Part shown: one piece after another, positions 16,814 through 25,621 of the stretch
Layout: each line of letters begins with the position of its first letter
Position numbering within the stretch: the stretch's first letter is position 1
Assembly: GCA_002471275.1 (NCBI GenBank)
Contig: DKPQ01000014.1
Coordinates: 494,648 to 558,647 of the forward strand
Direction of reading: 5' to 3'
From: Flammeovirgaceae bacterium UBA7330
Lineage (GTDB): Bacteria > Bacteroidota > Bacteroidia > Cytophagales > Cyclobacteriaceae
DNA: 64,000 bases
The notes under the pieces: model-generated
Told to the model about the DNA's origin: nothing
Seen by the model: only the letters and a program-made list of their open reading frames with translations
Database searches by the model: none
Translations under genes and position numbers: made by a program

Positions 16814-17715
16814 TGAATGAGAAAACTCCGCTTCAGGCCTGGTTACTTCTTTTCCTCCTGGCGCTGATTTGGGGCAGTTCTTTTATCCTCATCAAAAAAG
16901 GCCTGGTAGCTCTCACTCCGATTGAAGTGGGTTCGATCCGGATGCTTTCGGCATCTGTCACGCTACTTCCGTTTGTGATCAGCCGGTTCAGGCTCATAAA
17001 GCGTCATAAACTCAAATATTTCATTGCTGTGGGTCTGTCTGGTAGTTTTATTCCTGCCTTTTTGTTTGCCATTGCTCAAACCCGAATAGAAAGTGCCGTC
17101 ACGGGGATTCTGAATACCCTGACGCCATTATTTACAGTGCTCTTTGGCTTATGGTTTTTTAAGCAAAGACAAAAAGCCTCCGTTTGGATAGGTATTGTGG
17201 TAGGTTTTTTTGGATCCATTCTTTTGATTACAGCAGGATCAGGCGGACAAATCAATAAGATTAACTTCTATGGTTTGTTTATTATCATAGCAACCATGCT
17301 TTATGCCACCAATTCAAACCTGATCAAATATCAGCTCAGCGAGTACCGGTCAGTAACCATCACAAGCATATCACTGTTCATTGTGGGACCCTTCGCTGCC
17401 ATTACACTTTTTGCTTTCAGTGACTTTACGGGTAAACTTGGACAAGATGGCACCCTTGAGGCTGTATTGTACATATGCGTGCTGGGCGTATTAGGTACGG
17501 CAGTAGCGCTGATCATCTTCAATAAGATAGTGCAGTTGACCAATCCGGTCTTTACCTCCTCAGTCACTTACATCATTCCTGTTGTAGCAGTTGTTTGGGG
17601 ACTGCTGGACGGGGAAACTCTGCTACTCAATCATCTCCTTGGTATGCTCGCAGTGCTGATCGGTGTATACGTCACCAATCAGACGCATCTCATCAAAAGA
17701 TCAGAAAGGCGCTAA
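16813..17715 (+). CDS. EamA/DMT family transporter
   Basis: The 300-aa protein has ten hydrophobic helices in two EamA repeats. The first begins LLLFLLALIWGSSFILIKKG, the typical W-G-S-(S/N)-F motif; the second repeat begins near residue 155 (FYGLFIIIATMLYATNSNL) and ends with VPVVAVVWGLLDGE-like residues. These proteins export or take up small metabolites, and the substrate cannot be told. It is translationally coupled to dusB by a TGATG overlap, with no known functional link. Confidence 0.9.
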   Translation: MNEKTPLQAWLLLFLLALIWGSSFILIKKGLVALTPIEVGSIRMLSASVTLLPFVISRFRLIKRHKLKYFIAVGLSGSFIPAFLFAIAQTRIESAVTGILNTLTPLFTVLFGLWFFKQRQKASVWIGIVVGFFGSILLITAGSGGQINKINFYGLFIIIATMLYATNSNLIKYQLSEYRSVTITSISLFIVGPFAAITLFAFSDFTGKLGQDGTLEAVLYICVLGVLGTAVALIIFNKIVQLTNPVFTSSVTYIIPVVAVVWGLLDGETLLLNHLLGMLAVLIGVYVTNQTHLIKRSERR

Positions 17716-18644
17716 CTTCCATGAAACCTCTCTCGGGGTTGATCGATCTTGTCAAAGTCAAACTCTTTGAGGAAGTTCTCAGCTTGCTGGATATTCTGGA
17801 ACTCAAATATCTTGTGCTTTCCATTCACGCTGTGGATCTCAACCTTGACATGGTCGATTCTCCTATCCAACCGAAGCGGGTTATCAATGACAATACTCTT
17901 CGATTTGTCTCTTTCCATTCTTTTGGAAAGCTTTACTTTCTTTCTTCTTATTCGACCGCAGTAAGAGCACTTGTATTCCTTTAATAACTCTCCGTCTTCA
18001 AATGCAGACGCTGGCTGTAACACCTCTTCTTTTTGGAGCTTCAGTGTCTGAAAACCACAACGATCGCATTCCAATGCGCTTAGATATCCTTTATATTTCT
18101 CGATAAATGTTTCGCCGGTGTTAGTATCAATCCACACATCGTAATCCACAGAAAAAGCATCCTCTTCAGCCTGCATCCCTTCATCAAGGTAAGCATCCTC
18201 TTCCTCTTCACTCAACAGCTTCAGCTTTGCTCCAGTCCTTGGATTGCGTCGCGGTGTATATCTTAATCGTTTTAATTTTTTATCCAGTGGGCCAGGATAA
18301 TAATACTTGAAAATCAGATGCGTAATGTAGCCGTGTAAGGTACCTCCACAGATCGCAATAAACATTCGGATAAAGAACCAAATGGGGCTCAATTGGACCG
18401 TCTCATACTGCAATGTGTTGATGATAAAAAAAGCTGCGACAGCCAAAGCATAGTTGGCATAAATGTACCGGTTGACCTCATGCCTGCTAGCTATGTCAAA
18501 TTTCTGCTTGTAGCTTTTCGCAGATAAATAAGATATCTGATGGATCAAAAAAATTAATACAGCGACTCCTGCACTTACAAAAAATCCAATCCAGGCAATT
18601 TTTTGCCATACCTCAAGTAAAGCTAAATACTTATCTTGATCCAT
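17712..18644 (-). CDS. Membrane protein with C-terminal double-CxxC zinc-ribbon-like domain
   Basis: I do not recognise a named family for this 310-aa protein. It has three to four hydrophobic helices in the first ~115 residues, a basic stretch (KKLKRLRYTPRRNPRTG), an acidic segment (LLSEEEEDAYLDEGMQAEED), and then a zinc-ribbon-like part with CDRCGFQ and CSYCGRI spaced by about 35 residues. The architecture resembles membrane proteins that use a cytoplasmic zinc ribbon for folding or binding. Its 3' end overlaps the convergent EamA gene by 4 nt. Function unknown. Confidence 0.7.
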   Translation of the reverse strand: MDQDKYLALLEVWQKIAWIGFFVSAGVAVLIFLIHQISYLSAKSYKQKFDIASRHEVNRYIYANYALAVAAFFIINTLQYETVQLSPIWFFIRMFIAICGGTLHGYITHLIFKYYYPGPLDKKLKRLRYTPRRNPRTGAKLKLLSEEEEDAYLDEGMQAEEDAFSVDYDVWIDTNTGETFIEKYKGYLSALECDRCGFQTLKLQKEEVLQPASAFEDGELLKEYKCSYCGRIRRKKVKLSKRMERDKSKSIVIDNPLRLDRRIDHVKVEIHSVNGKHKIFEFQNIQQAENFLKEFDFDKIDQPRERFHGS

Positions 18645-18828
18645 AATTTTTAAATGATAATGTTGATTTCACCTTATTGACTCTTGAAAATTACTTCCTT
18701 CGTTATAACAAACAGCTCTTTACTATAGGAGAAGTGTCACTAAAAAAGCATTCGCAATTTATTTAGCGTTTAAAGATAAATAAAACTGTAATAGATAAAC
18801 CCTCTAATAAAACGTTTCTAAGAAAAGT

Positions 18829-19026
18829 TTATTTCAAGGTCTTGAAAAATAGGGAATCTGAGTTGAGATCAAAGGGGGAAAACCGAAAACCCAATTCCAG
18901 TTGCTCAGTATACCTATGAGTCCACTGACTCACCTGTTCTTTCAATTTCCCTTCCATTTCACTGATAAATGAAAACAGGATCAACAAGAGGAGCAAAGTG
19001 ATAATTCTGGAATATTTCATGCTCAT
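18829..19026 (-). CDS. Possible small exported protein
   Basis: A 65-aa ORF with an N-terminal hydrophobic stretch (IITLLLLLILFSFISEM), then a polar helix and an aromatic end. It stands alone between the zinc-ribbon membrane gene and glycogen synthase. The hydrophobic N-terminus supports a real small exported protein, but no family is recognised and no clear promoter or terminator is seen, so it could be a chance ORF. Confidence 0.35.
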   Translation of the reverse strand: MSMKYSRIITLLLLLILFSFISEMEGKLKEQVSQWTHRYTEQLELGFRFSPFDLNSDSLFFKTLK

Positions 19027-19199
19027 ATTTATTTAGATGGCAACAGACATCAATTGGTTGCATCCATTTTTAAAATATTAACATCTTAAATACTTTGGTT
19101 CCCCTCAATGGTTACATTCATCATGTTAAATATTTTACAGAAAGTATTTAATCAACTTTTCGGATATATTTACTAATGACACCATCTTAACTCAGTATT

Positions 19200-21002
19200 A
19201 TGGGAATAACTAAAAAAGAAATCCGGAGGACCTTCCTGGTGGAAATAGCATGGGAAGTTGTGAACCAGGTCGGTGGAATCTACACGGTTATCCGCTCTAA
19301 AGTACCCACAGTCTCCAAAAAATGGGGACCCAACTATTGTTTAATTGGACCCTACATGCCCCAATATGCTTCAGAATTTGAACCCATCGAAGATGGCCGG
19401 GATGCCTTTGGCAGGGTAGCTAAAAAAATGCAGGGTGAGGGATACAAAGTACTCTATGGTCACTGGCTGGTGAGTGGTAGACCTAAGGTGATCCTGTTTG
19501 ATCTGGGCAGCATGATGCACAAGCTCGGGGAAATAAAATATTTCTTGTGGGAAAATCATGGTATCTCTTCACCATCGGATGATCATCTTTTCAATGACGT
19601 GCTTGCCTTTGGTGAGATGGTACAGATTTTTCTCGAACACCTTTCCAATGAAGGGAATGACAAGCGTGTGCTGGCTCATTTTCATGAATGGATGTCGGCG
19701 ACCTGTTTGCCTGAGATACGCAGAAAAAACCTGAAGGTCACTACCGTGTTCACTACACATGCCACCATGCTGGGTAGATACCTGGCGATGAACGACCCAC
19801 AGTTTTATGAGCATTTACCTTTTATGGATTGGCAGCGTGAGGCCAAACACTTCAATATTGAATCTATTGTCGCTCTGGAAAGAGCGGCTGTGCATGGCGC
19901 CCATATATTCACCACGGTAAGTGAGGTGACAGCCAAAGAATGCCGACAATTATTGGGAAGGTCACCAGACCATTTGCTCCCCAATGGGATCAACAACGAA
20001 CGGTTTGAAGCACTGCATGAATTTCAAAACCTTCATGTGGAAGCCAAAAACAAGATCCACAGCTTCACCATGGCCCACTTCTTTTCAAGCTATACTTTCG
20101 ACCTGAACAAAACATTGTACCTGTTCACCTCCGGTCGCTATGAGTACCTCAACAAAGGGTATGATCTGACGCTCGAAGCGCTAGCCCGACTAAACCACCG
20201 GCTGATGACAGAAAAATCTGACCTGACTGTGGTTATGTTTTTTATCACAAAAAAACCCTACTACTCTATCAACCCCGAGATCCTTCAAAGTAGAGCTCTG
20301 CTGGAAGAATTCCGGGAAACGATAAATGCCATTAAAACACAGGTAGGTGAGCGGCTGCTATTTGATGCTGCAGCACGTGATGACACCCGACTACCGGATC
20401 TCAGCAGGTTTGTGGATGATTACTGGAGACTAAGATATCGAAGGACACTTCAGACCTGGAAGTCAGATTCCCTTCCGCCGGTGGTTACACATAATCTTGT
20501 GGACGATTCCAACGATGAGATTCTCAACTTTATCAGAGGATCCAATCTCGTGAATAAAAAAGAGGACAGGGTAAAGGTGGTTTATCACCCGGATTTTATC
20601 AATTATACCAATACCCTGTTTTCCATGGAATACAGGCAGTTTGTCCGGGGTTGTCACCTGGGTATTTTCCCCAGCTATTATGAGCCATGGGGCTATACCC
20701 CACTGGAATGTCTGGCGAGTGGAATCCCCGCCGTCACCAGCGACCTGGCCGGATTCGGTGATTACGTGATCAAAAATGTGAGGGACCACGACCGAAGAGG
20801 TATCTATGTGATCCAAAGACAGGATAAATCTTTTGATCATGCAGCTGGTCAATTGGCGAATCGACTATACAACTTTGCCAGGCTGACACGTAGACAAAGG
20901 ATAGAAATGAGAAACCGAAGTGAAGCTTCCTCTAACTTATTTGGCTGGGATCAACTCATTAAATACTACGACCAGGCTTATATGGCTGCGATATCAATTT
21001 GA
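19200..21002 (+). CDS. GT3-family glycogen synthase (eukaryote-like type)
   Basis: This 600-aa glycosyltransferase is closer to the fungal/animal GT3 glycogen synthases than to bacterial GT5 GlgA. It starts FLVEIAWEVVNQVGGIYTVI, has the UDP-glucose-site-like THATMLGRYL, TVSEVTAKEC and the acceptor NGIN motif, and carries FTSGRYEYLNKGYDLTLEAL. The C-terminal catalytic region is GIFPSYYEPWGYTPLECLAS with the E-x7-E pair, then SDLAGFGDY. It likely elongates alpha-1,4-glucan. GT3 enzymes occur in many Bacteroidota. It stands alone; its last 9 bases overlap the end of the convergent ctp gene. Confidence 0.9.
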   Translation: MGITKKEIRRTFLVEIAWEVVNQVGGIYTVIRSKVPTVSKKWGPNYCLIGPYMPQYASEFEPIEDGRDAFGRVAKKMQGEGYKVLYGHWLVSGRPKVILFDLGSMMHKLGEIKYFLWENHGISSPSDDHLFNDVLAFGEMVQIFLEHLSNEGNDKRVLAHFHEWMSATCLPEIRRKNLKVTTVFTTHATMLGRYLAMNDPQFYEHLPFMDWQREAKHFNIESIVALERAAVHGAHIFTTVSEVTAKECRQLLGRSPDHLLPNGINNERFEALHEFQNLHVEAKNKIHSFTMAHFFSSYTFDLNKTLYLFTSGRYEYLNKGYDLTLEALARLNHRLMTEKSDLTVVMFFITKKPYYSINPEILQSRALLEEFRETINAIKTQVGERLLFDAAARDDTRLPDLSRFVDDYWRLRYRRTLQTWKSDSLPPVVTHNLVDDSNDEILNFIRGSNLVNKKEDRVKVVYHPDFINYTNTLFSMEYRQFVRGCHLGIFPSYYEPWGYTPLECLASGIPAVTSDLAGFGDYVIKNVRDHDRRGIYVIQRQDKSFDHAAGQLANRLYNFARLTRRQRIEMRNRSEASSNLFGWDQLIKYYDQAYMAAISI

Positions 21003-22637
21003 TGAGGCAGTCCTCCTTTTCAGTAGGTTTTCTGCTTCGTTTACCAGTGAAACAGCTTTTTGAAAGATCTCATCCTGCTGATTGAAGATCGGATAGAACC
21101 CTTTGTTGTCCCAAACACTGCGGGCAATAAATGCTTTGGTATATACCCTGATTAACTCCTTCGATTTTTCAAAACCCCTGTCATCTTTGGGTACACCATT
21201 TTGATAGCTAAGCTTTAAAAGGTCATCAAGCATCTTGTCGGTAACCCGATAGTTCTTTATATATTCATCCAAAGAATATTTCTCCAGCATTTCCTTGTTG
21301 GTCTCAAAATATTTCAATGCATACTCCCTGATGGTGTTGGTATTGGAAAGTCGGGAAAGGAATAAGCTGTTTTGAGAAGAATCCAATGGCACAAAATAAT
21401 CGGGCATGATACCGCCGCCACCATATACCACACGCCCTGCATCGGTTTTGTATACCAGGGAGTCCACTACTTTAGCGCTATCCTTCACATATATCTCACC
21501 ATTTTTAAACCGGTCATAATACTCGCTGTAGTAGTCTTCGGTGTTGTGGCCATATGGCTTTTGGATACTTCTTCCACTCGGTGTATAGTACCTTGAAATG
21601 GTCAAACGTAACTCCGATCCGTCGTTGAGTGAAATGGGCAGTTGCACAAGGCCTTTACCAAAAGAGCGACGACCAACGATAATGGCCCTGTCATGGTCCT
21701 GCAATGCTCCTGAAACAATTTCTGATGCCGAGGCAGAGCCCTCATTGATCATCACCACTACGGCTCCATCCTCAAAATCTCCGGGATTCTTGGACATATG
21801 CTGTGAATTGTATCGTGATTCTTTGCCTTTTGTGTAAACAATCATTTGCTGATCTTTCAGGATCTCATCTACCATATCTACTGCACGGTCCATATAACCA
21901 CCCGGATTACCAGTCAGGTCCAGGATCATCTTTTTCATTCCCTGTGACTTCAGCTGTACCAAAGCTTCCTTGAACTCCATATAGGTGAGGGCAGAAAAAC
22001 GGCTCACCTTGATATAACCTGTTTCATCATCCACCATATAGGATACATCCACTGAATACTGAGGGATCACATCCCTTACGATGGTAAAATCGATCAGCTC
22101 GTTATAACCCTTTCTCAGTATCCCAACTATCACTTCTGATCCTTTTGGTCCCCGAAGCAGGTTAATAACTTTCCTGTTATTCAAATCTTCACCCGTAACA
22201 TCTTCACCATCTACGGTGATGATCTTATCGCCTGACCTAAGTCCTATCTTTTCAGATGGACCTCCACTCAATGCACTCACCACATAGATAGTATCTTTGA
22301 AAATATTGAATTCGATGCCTATCCCCTCGAAGTTTCCCTCCAGTTGAGATTTTGCCAGGTCCAGCTCCTCGGCAGGGATATAAACCGAATGGGGGTCCAG
22401 TTTCTCCAGCATCTCAGCGATTGCGGTCTCTACGAGCTCATCGGGATTTACCTCATCTACATAATCATTTTCCAGATAGGAGAGTACCTGCCGGAATTTA
22501 TACAGACTCTTTTGCAGATTGAAAACCCCATCTTCGGGACCGGCCATATTGGCACCGATAAAAATTCCCACTGCCACTGCTATGGAAATAAATAGTGGAA
22601 ATCCAATCGCAATTTTTGATAGTTTCTTCTCCTTCAC
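20994..22637 (-). CDS. S41 C-terminal processing peptidase (CtpA/Prc-like)
   Basis: The 547-aa protein has an N-terminal membrane anchor (~9-32), an N-terminal S41 domain (DPHSVYIPAEEL), a PDZ domain (~100-180, GIGIEFNIFKDTIYVVSAL and GLRSGDKIITVDGEDV), and the catalytic core NEGSASASEI with S303 and K328 (RSFGKG) 25 residues apart, as in Prc. A helical C-terminal tail of ~130 residues follows. Such proteases trim periplasmic proteins from the C-terminus. The start codon is GTG at 22637 with an AGG just upstream. It overlaps the 3' end of the glycogen synthase gene. Confidence 0.92.
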   Translation of the reverse strand: MKEKKLSKIAIGFPLFISIAVAVGIFIGANMAGPEDGVFNLQKSLYKFRQVLSYLENDYVDEVNPDELVETAIAEMLEKLDPHSVYIPAEELDLAKSQLEGNFEGIGIEFNIFKDTIYVVSALSGGPSEKIGLRSGDKIITVDGEDVTGEDLNNRKVINLLRGPKGSEVIVGILRKGYNELIDFTIVRDVIPQYSVDVSYMVDDETGYIKVSRFSALTYMEFKEALVQLKSQGMKKMILDLTGNPGGYMDRAVDMVDEILKDQQMIVYTKGKESRYNSQHMSKNPGDFEDGAVVVMINEGSASASEIVSGALQDHDRAIIVGRRSFGKGLVQLPISLNDGSELRLTISRYYTPSGRSIQKPYGHNTEDYYSEYYDRFKNGEIYVKDSAKVVDSLVYKTDAGRVVYGGGGIMPDYFVPLDSSQNSLFLSRLSNTNTIREYALKYFETNKEMLEKYSLDEYIKNYRVTDKMLDDLLKLSYQNGVPKDDRGFEKSKELIRVYTKAFIARSVWDNKGFYPIFNQQDEIFQKAVSLVNEAENLLKRRTASSN

Positions 22638-22758
22638 CCTGGTATCAGTTATAAAATATTAAAGTTAGAATTTTTTTTACTCCCTGTGTTTTCAGTAAAA
22701 CGCATTAAATGAAAATTCGTTTCCGCCAAAGTTATTATTCAATTTTCCATTGTCTTAG

Positions 22759-22766
22759 TATCTTTG
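22759..22766 (+). promoter_or_regulatory. Candidate -7 promoter box TATCTTTG
   Basis: TATCTTTG fits the Bacteroidota -7 consensus TAnnTTTG and lies 7 bp before the ATG of the di-iron protein gene, so the transcript would be nearly leaderless. No good -33 TTG partner is seen at the usual spacing, so the call is tentative. Confidence 0.4.
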
Positions 22767-22773
22767 AAACTAA

Positions 22774-23490
22774 ATGCGCCTATTTGATCGAACATTAGCT
22801 TCTTTGGTAGACGAGAACTTTATCTATGCACGGGCCTTAAACTGCCTTGGGATAGCGTTCTATCAATATCCCAACAGAAAACTCAGCGAAATCTGTGCCG
22901 AAAAGGGGCTGAAACGCGAACAGGTGGTCCAAAGCTTTTATCTTTTTAATAAATCGCACCAGTTTTCATTCAGGGAGTTGCAGCATTATCCGTTGGAAAT
23001 CGTCATTGAATACCTGAAGCACACCCATCACATGTTTATTAAGGACAAACTTCCATACATTGTGAAGCTGCTGAATAATTATGAGGCAGAAAATGACCTG
23101 ACACTGGTTTTTCCTGAGTTTGTGGATGAGTTTATCGAGCACATTTATGAGGAAGAAGACACGATCTTCCATTATATCCAGCACCTGCTGGAGTTTGAAA
23201 AACCTATTTTACCTCATAAAATCGAGAGTCATCTTAAGCTGAGCCACCTCTCACTGTCAGAGATACATAGTGCCCATGAAGAAGAAGATGAGCTGGAAGG
23301 CATCCGCAATCTGATTGAAGACCGCAATGACTCATCCATTCACTGGAAGGTAATCACCAATGAAATCAAATCCTTCGACCGTGAGATGTGGTACCATGCT
23401 GAGATCGAAAACAAGATCCTGTTCCCAAGGGCCATCCAGCTGGAGGAAAAAGTCAATAAATTATTTAGTGAGATAAGCCGCCAGAACTGA
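22774..23490 (+). CDS. Hemerythrin-like di-iron protein, RIC/ScdA-type
   Basis: The 238-aa protein has a short N-terminal ScdA/RIC-like domain (FYQYPNRKLSEICAEKGL, ~28-50), where RIC proteins carry a helical module, followed by a four-helix hemerythrin-like bundle. The candidate iron ligands are in HTHHMF (~84-88), EHIYEEEDTIFHYI, HSAHEEED and WYHAEIENKILFPR. Family members (YtfE, ScdA) help repair iron-sulfur clusters after nitric oxide or oxidative damage. A Cys that many N-terminal modules carry is visible at CAEKG. ruvX overlaps its stop by one base, so it heads the operon. Confidence 0.75.
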   Translation: MRLFDRTLASLVDENFIYARALNCLGIAFYQYPNRKLSEICAEKGLKREQVVQSFYLFNKSHQFSFRELQHYPLEIVIEYLKHTHHMFIKDKLPYIVKLLNNYEAENDLTLVFPEFVDEFIEHIYEEEDTIFHYIQHLLEFEKPILPHKIESHLKLSHLSLSEIHSAHEEEDELEGIRNLIEDRNDSSIHWKVITNEIKSFDREMWYHAEIENKILFPRAIQLEEKVNKLFSEISRQN

Positions 23491-23903
23491 TGGCGAGAAT
23501 CCTTGCCGTTGATTATGGAGGGAAAAGGACCGGTATCGCTGTGACAGACCCCCTCTGCATAATTGCCAGCCCCCTTACCACCGTGCCCTCCGCACAGTTG
23601 ATGGAATTTTTAAAAGACTACTTCAGCAAGGAGGATGTTCAGGAAGTGGTATTTGGCTGGCCCACAAAACCGGATGGTTCGGATACCAACGCTACCCAAC
23701 TGGTGATGAAAGCAACTGATCAATTTAAAAAACTGTTTCCTGATAAGCCGTTATTTTTGCATGACGAAAGGTTCACTTCCAAGATGGCTCTGGACTCGAT
23801 GATTGTGGCAGGTAGCAAGAAAAAGGATCGGAGGGATAAGGGAAACATTGACAAAGTGAGCGCGGCAATTATTTTACAATCTTACTTAGCATCAAAAGCA
23901 TGA
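23490..23903 (+). CDS. ruvX: Holliday junction resolvase-like RuvX/YqgF
   Basis: A 137-aa RNase H-fold protein. It begins RILAVDYGGKRTGIAVTDPL with the catalytic Asp, then has VFGWPTKPDGSDTN and HDERFTSKMA, and ends with KVSAAIILQSYL. YqgF proteins are essential in many bacteria and act in rRNA 5'-end processing or on Holliday junctions. Its start overlaps the previous stop (TGATG) and its end overlaps def by 4 nt, so translation is coupled through the operon. Confidence 0.9.
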   Translation: MARILAVDYGGKRTGIAVTDPLCIIASPLTTVPSAQLMEFLKDYFSKEDVQEVVFGWPTKPDGSDTNATQLVMKATDQFKKLFPDKPLFLHDERFTSKMALDSMIVAGSKKKDRRDKGNIDKVSAAIILQSYLASKA

Positions 23904-24457
23904 TTTATCCTATTGTATTATATGGCGACCCAGTCCTGAAAAAGAAAACTGCGGAAATCCCGGAAGGGGATGACATAAAAGAACTGGTCAATGACATGTT
24001 TGAAACCATGTATCATGCGTCCGGCGTAGGGCTAGCAGCTCCTCAGATAGGAAAATCATTAAGACTATTTGTCATCGATAGCGAGCCTATAGAAGAAAAA
24101 GAAGGCAAGGGCCGAAAGCAAGCCTTTATCAATCCTCAAATCTTAGAAAGCACTGGAGACCCCTGGGATTTTGAAGAGGGATGTCTGAGCATACCGGGAA
24201 TCCGTGAGGATGTGAAGCGGGAGCCAAAGATCCTCATTGAATATTTTGATGAGGAATGGAACCTTCACGAAGAAACTTTTGATGGGATCCAGGCCAGGGT
24301 CATCCAGCATGAATATGACCACATTGAAGGGATTCTATTCACCGATTATCTTTCAGCATTTAAAAAACGCCTGATAAAAGGTAAACTGGCTAGCATCAGC
24401 AAAGGAAAAGTAGATACAGAATACAAGATCAAAGCTCCCCTGGCACTGAAAAGATAA
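23900..24457 (+). CDS. def: Peptide deformylase
   Basis: Def removes the formyl group from new proteins with an Fe/Zn centre. At 185 aa it has the three motifs in order: GVGLAAPQIG (42-51), EEGCLSIPG with the metal ligand C95, and QHEYDH with H137 and H141 as metal ligands and E138 as catalytic base. It overlaps ruvX upstream and the nitrilase downstream by one base. Confidence 0.96.
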   Translation: MIYPIVLYGDPVLKKKTAEIPEGDDIKELVNDMFETMYHASGVGLAAPQIGKSLRLFVIDSEPIEEKEGKGRKQAFINPQILESTGDPWDFEEGCLSIPGIREDVKREPKILIEYFDEEWNLHEETFDGIQARVIQHEYDHIEGILFTDYLSAFKKRLIKGKLASISKGKVDTEYKIKAPLALKR

Positions 24458-25245
24458 TGGAAAACCTCAAGGTCAGTCTCGTCCAGTCAGATATCGTTTG
24501 GGAAAACATCGATGCCAACCTGGCGCATTATGAAGAGTTGATCTGGGGTATCACGGAAGAAACGGACCTGATCCTGCTACCGGAAATGTTCAGTACGGGT
24601 TTTACGATGAAGCCTAAGCCTGTCGCTGAGCTGATGAACGGTAAGACCCACAACTGGATGAGGATGATCGCTGCACAACGTAAGGCCATGGTAGCGGGAA
24701 GCTGTGTAATCACAGAAAAGAATGAATTCTACAACAGGTTGCTGGTCGTATCTCCTGATGGCAGCACAACCTACTACAACAAAAAACATCTGTTTACTCC
24801 AGGAGGAGAAGGGGCATCGTATACCACTGACCACAAAGACCTGATCTTTGAACTCAAAGGGTGGAAAATCAGGACCCGTATCTGCTATGACCTGAGATTC
24901 CCTATATGGGCGAGGTCTAAAAAGCAGGATGACAATCCGTATGAGTATGATTTGATCTTCTACCTGGCCAACTGGCCGGCTCCCAGAATTCACGCGTGGA
25001 ATACTTTACTGAGTGCACGGGCCATCGAAAATCTCAGCTATAGCATTGGTGTGAATAGGATTGGAACGGATGCCACAGGTGCCAATTACCCGGGACATTC
25101 TGCTGCTTATAATTTTCGGGGAGAAGAAATGGCTTTTTCTACCAAAGAAGAAATCATGAATGTGACCCTCGACAGGGCTGAACTTGAAGAATTCAGATCG
25201 AAGTACCCGTTTCAAAAAGATGCCGATCAGTTTGAACTGAGATAG
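24457..25245 (+). CDS. Nitrilase-superfamily amidase, omega-amidase (YafV) type
   Basis: The 262-aa protein has the nitrilase triad E43 (LLPEMFSTGF), K110 (YYNKKHLF) and C143 (RICYDLRFP). LPEMFSTGF and CYDLRFPIW are the forms seen in the YafV / omega-amidase branch, which hydrolyses alpha-ketoglutaramate or alpha-ketosuccinamate made by transaminases, so it may serve methionine salvage or glutamine transaminase repair. It is the last gene in the operon RIC-ruvX-def. Its 3' end overlaps the convergent unknown gene by 19 bases. Confidence 0.87.
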   Translation: MENLKVSLVQSDIVWENIDANLAHYEELIWGITEETDLILLPEMFSTGFTMKPKPVAELMNGKTHNWMRMIAAQRKAMVAGSCVITEKNEFYNRLLVVSPDGSTTYYNKKHLFTPGGEGASYTTDHKDLIFELKGWKIRTRICYDLRFPIWARSKKQDDNPYEYDLIFYLANWPAPRIHAWNTLLSARAIENLSYSIGVNRIGTDATGANYPGHSAAYNFRGEEMAFSTKEEIMNVTLDRAELEEFRSKYPFQKDADQFELR

Positions 25246-25604
25246 GCTACCACTTCCTCCTCGGATTCAAAAACTTTCCCGTTGAACAGCTTCAAGAAAG
25301 GTGTGATGTGCCTGGTATCTCCCAGACAAATCAGGTCCAGGTCTTTGGATTGGATAAATGCATTCAGGATCGCTTGTCCTATGCCTATATTGGCGGAAAT
25401 TCGGGTATCCAGGATCAATGCTTTTCGGTCATTCTCCTCCAACAGCTTTTTCGCGGAAGCGATGATCCACCGGTCCGACAAGCTGTCAAGGGTCAGAACG
25501 GTCACATTTTTCAACGCTTTTAGTTGTTTTTCCAAAGGATAGTCAAAAGCATATTGTTTCACATCCTCCAGCGCCTGGATCAAAATAATTGCTTTGGAAT
25601 TCAT
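25227..25604 (-). CDS. Uncharacterised 125-aa cytoplasmic protein
   Basis: No family recognised. The 125-aa protein has an alternating alpha/beta pattern (KAIILIQ, NVTVLTLD, KALILDT, LDLICLGD) suggesting a small Rossmann-like or flavodoxin-like fold without a glycine-rich loop. ISANIGIGQAILNAFI is the most distinctive segment. It is divergent to murF with 17 bp between start codons. Conservation beside murF would support a real gene. Function unknown. Confidence 0.6.
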   Translation of the reverse strand: MNSKAIILIQALEDVKQYAFDYPLEKQLKALKNVTVLTLDSLSDRWIIASAKKLLEENDRKALILDTRISANIGIGQAILNAFIQSKDLDLICLGDTRHITPFLKLFNGKVFESEEEVVAYLSSN

Positions 25605-25609
25605 TGAGA

Positions 25610-25617
25610 TATATTTG
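25610..25617 (+). promoter_or_regulatory. Candidate -7 promoter box for murF
   Basis: TATATTTG matches the Bacteroidota TAnnTTTG box and ends 4 bp before the murF ATG at 25622, with a TTG 18 bp upstream as possible -33. It also sits in the start region of the divergent gene. Confidence 0.5.
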
Positions 25618-25621
25618 CAAT

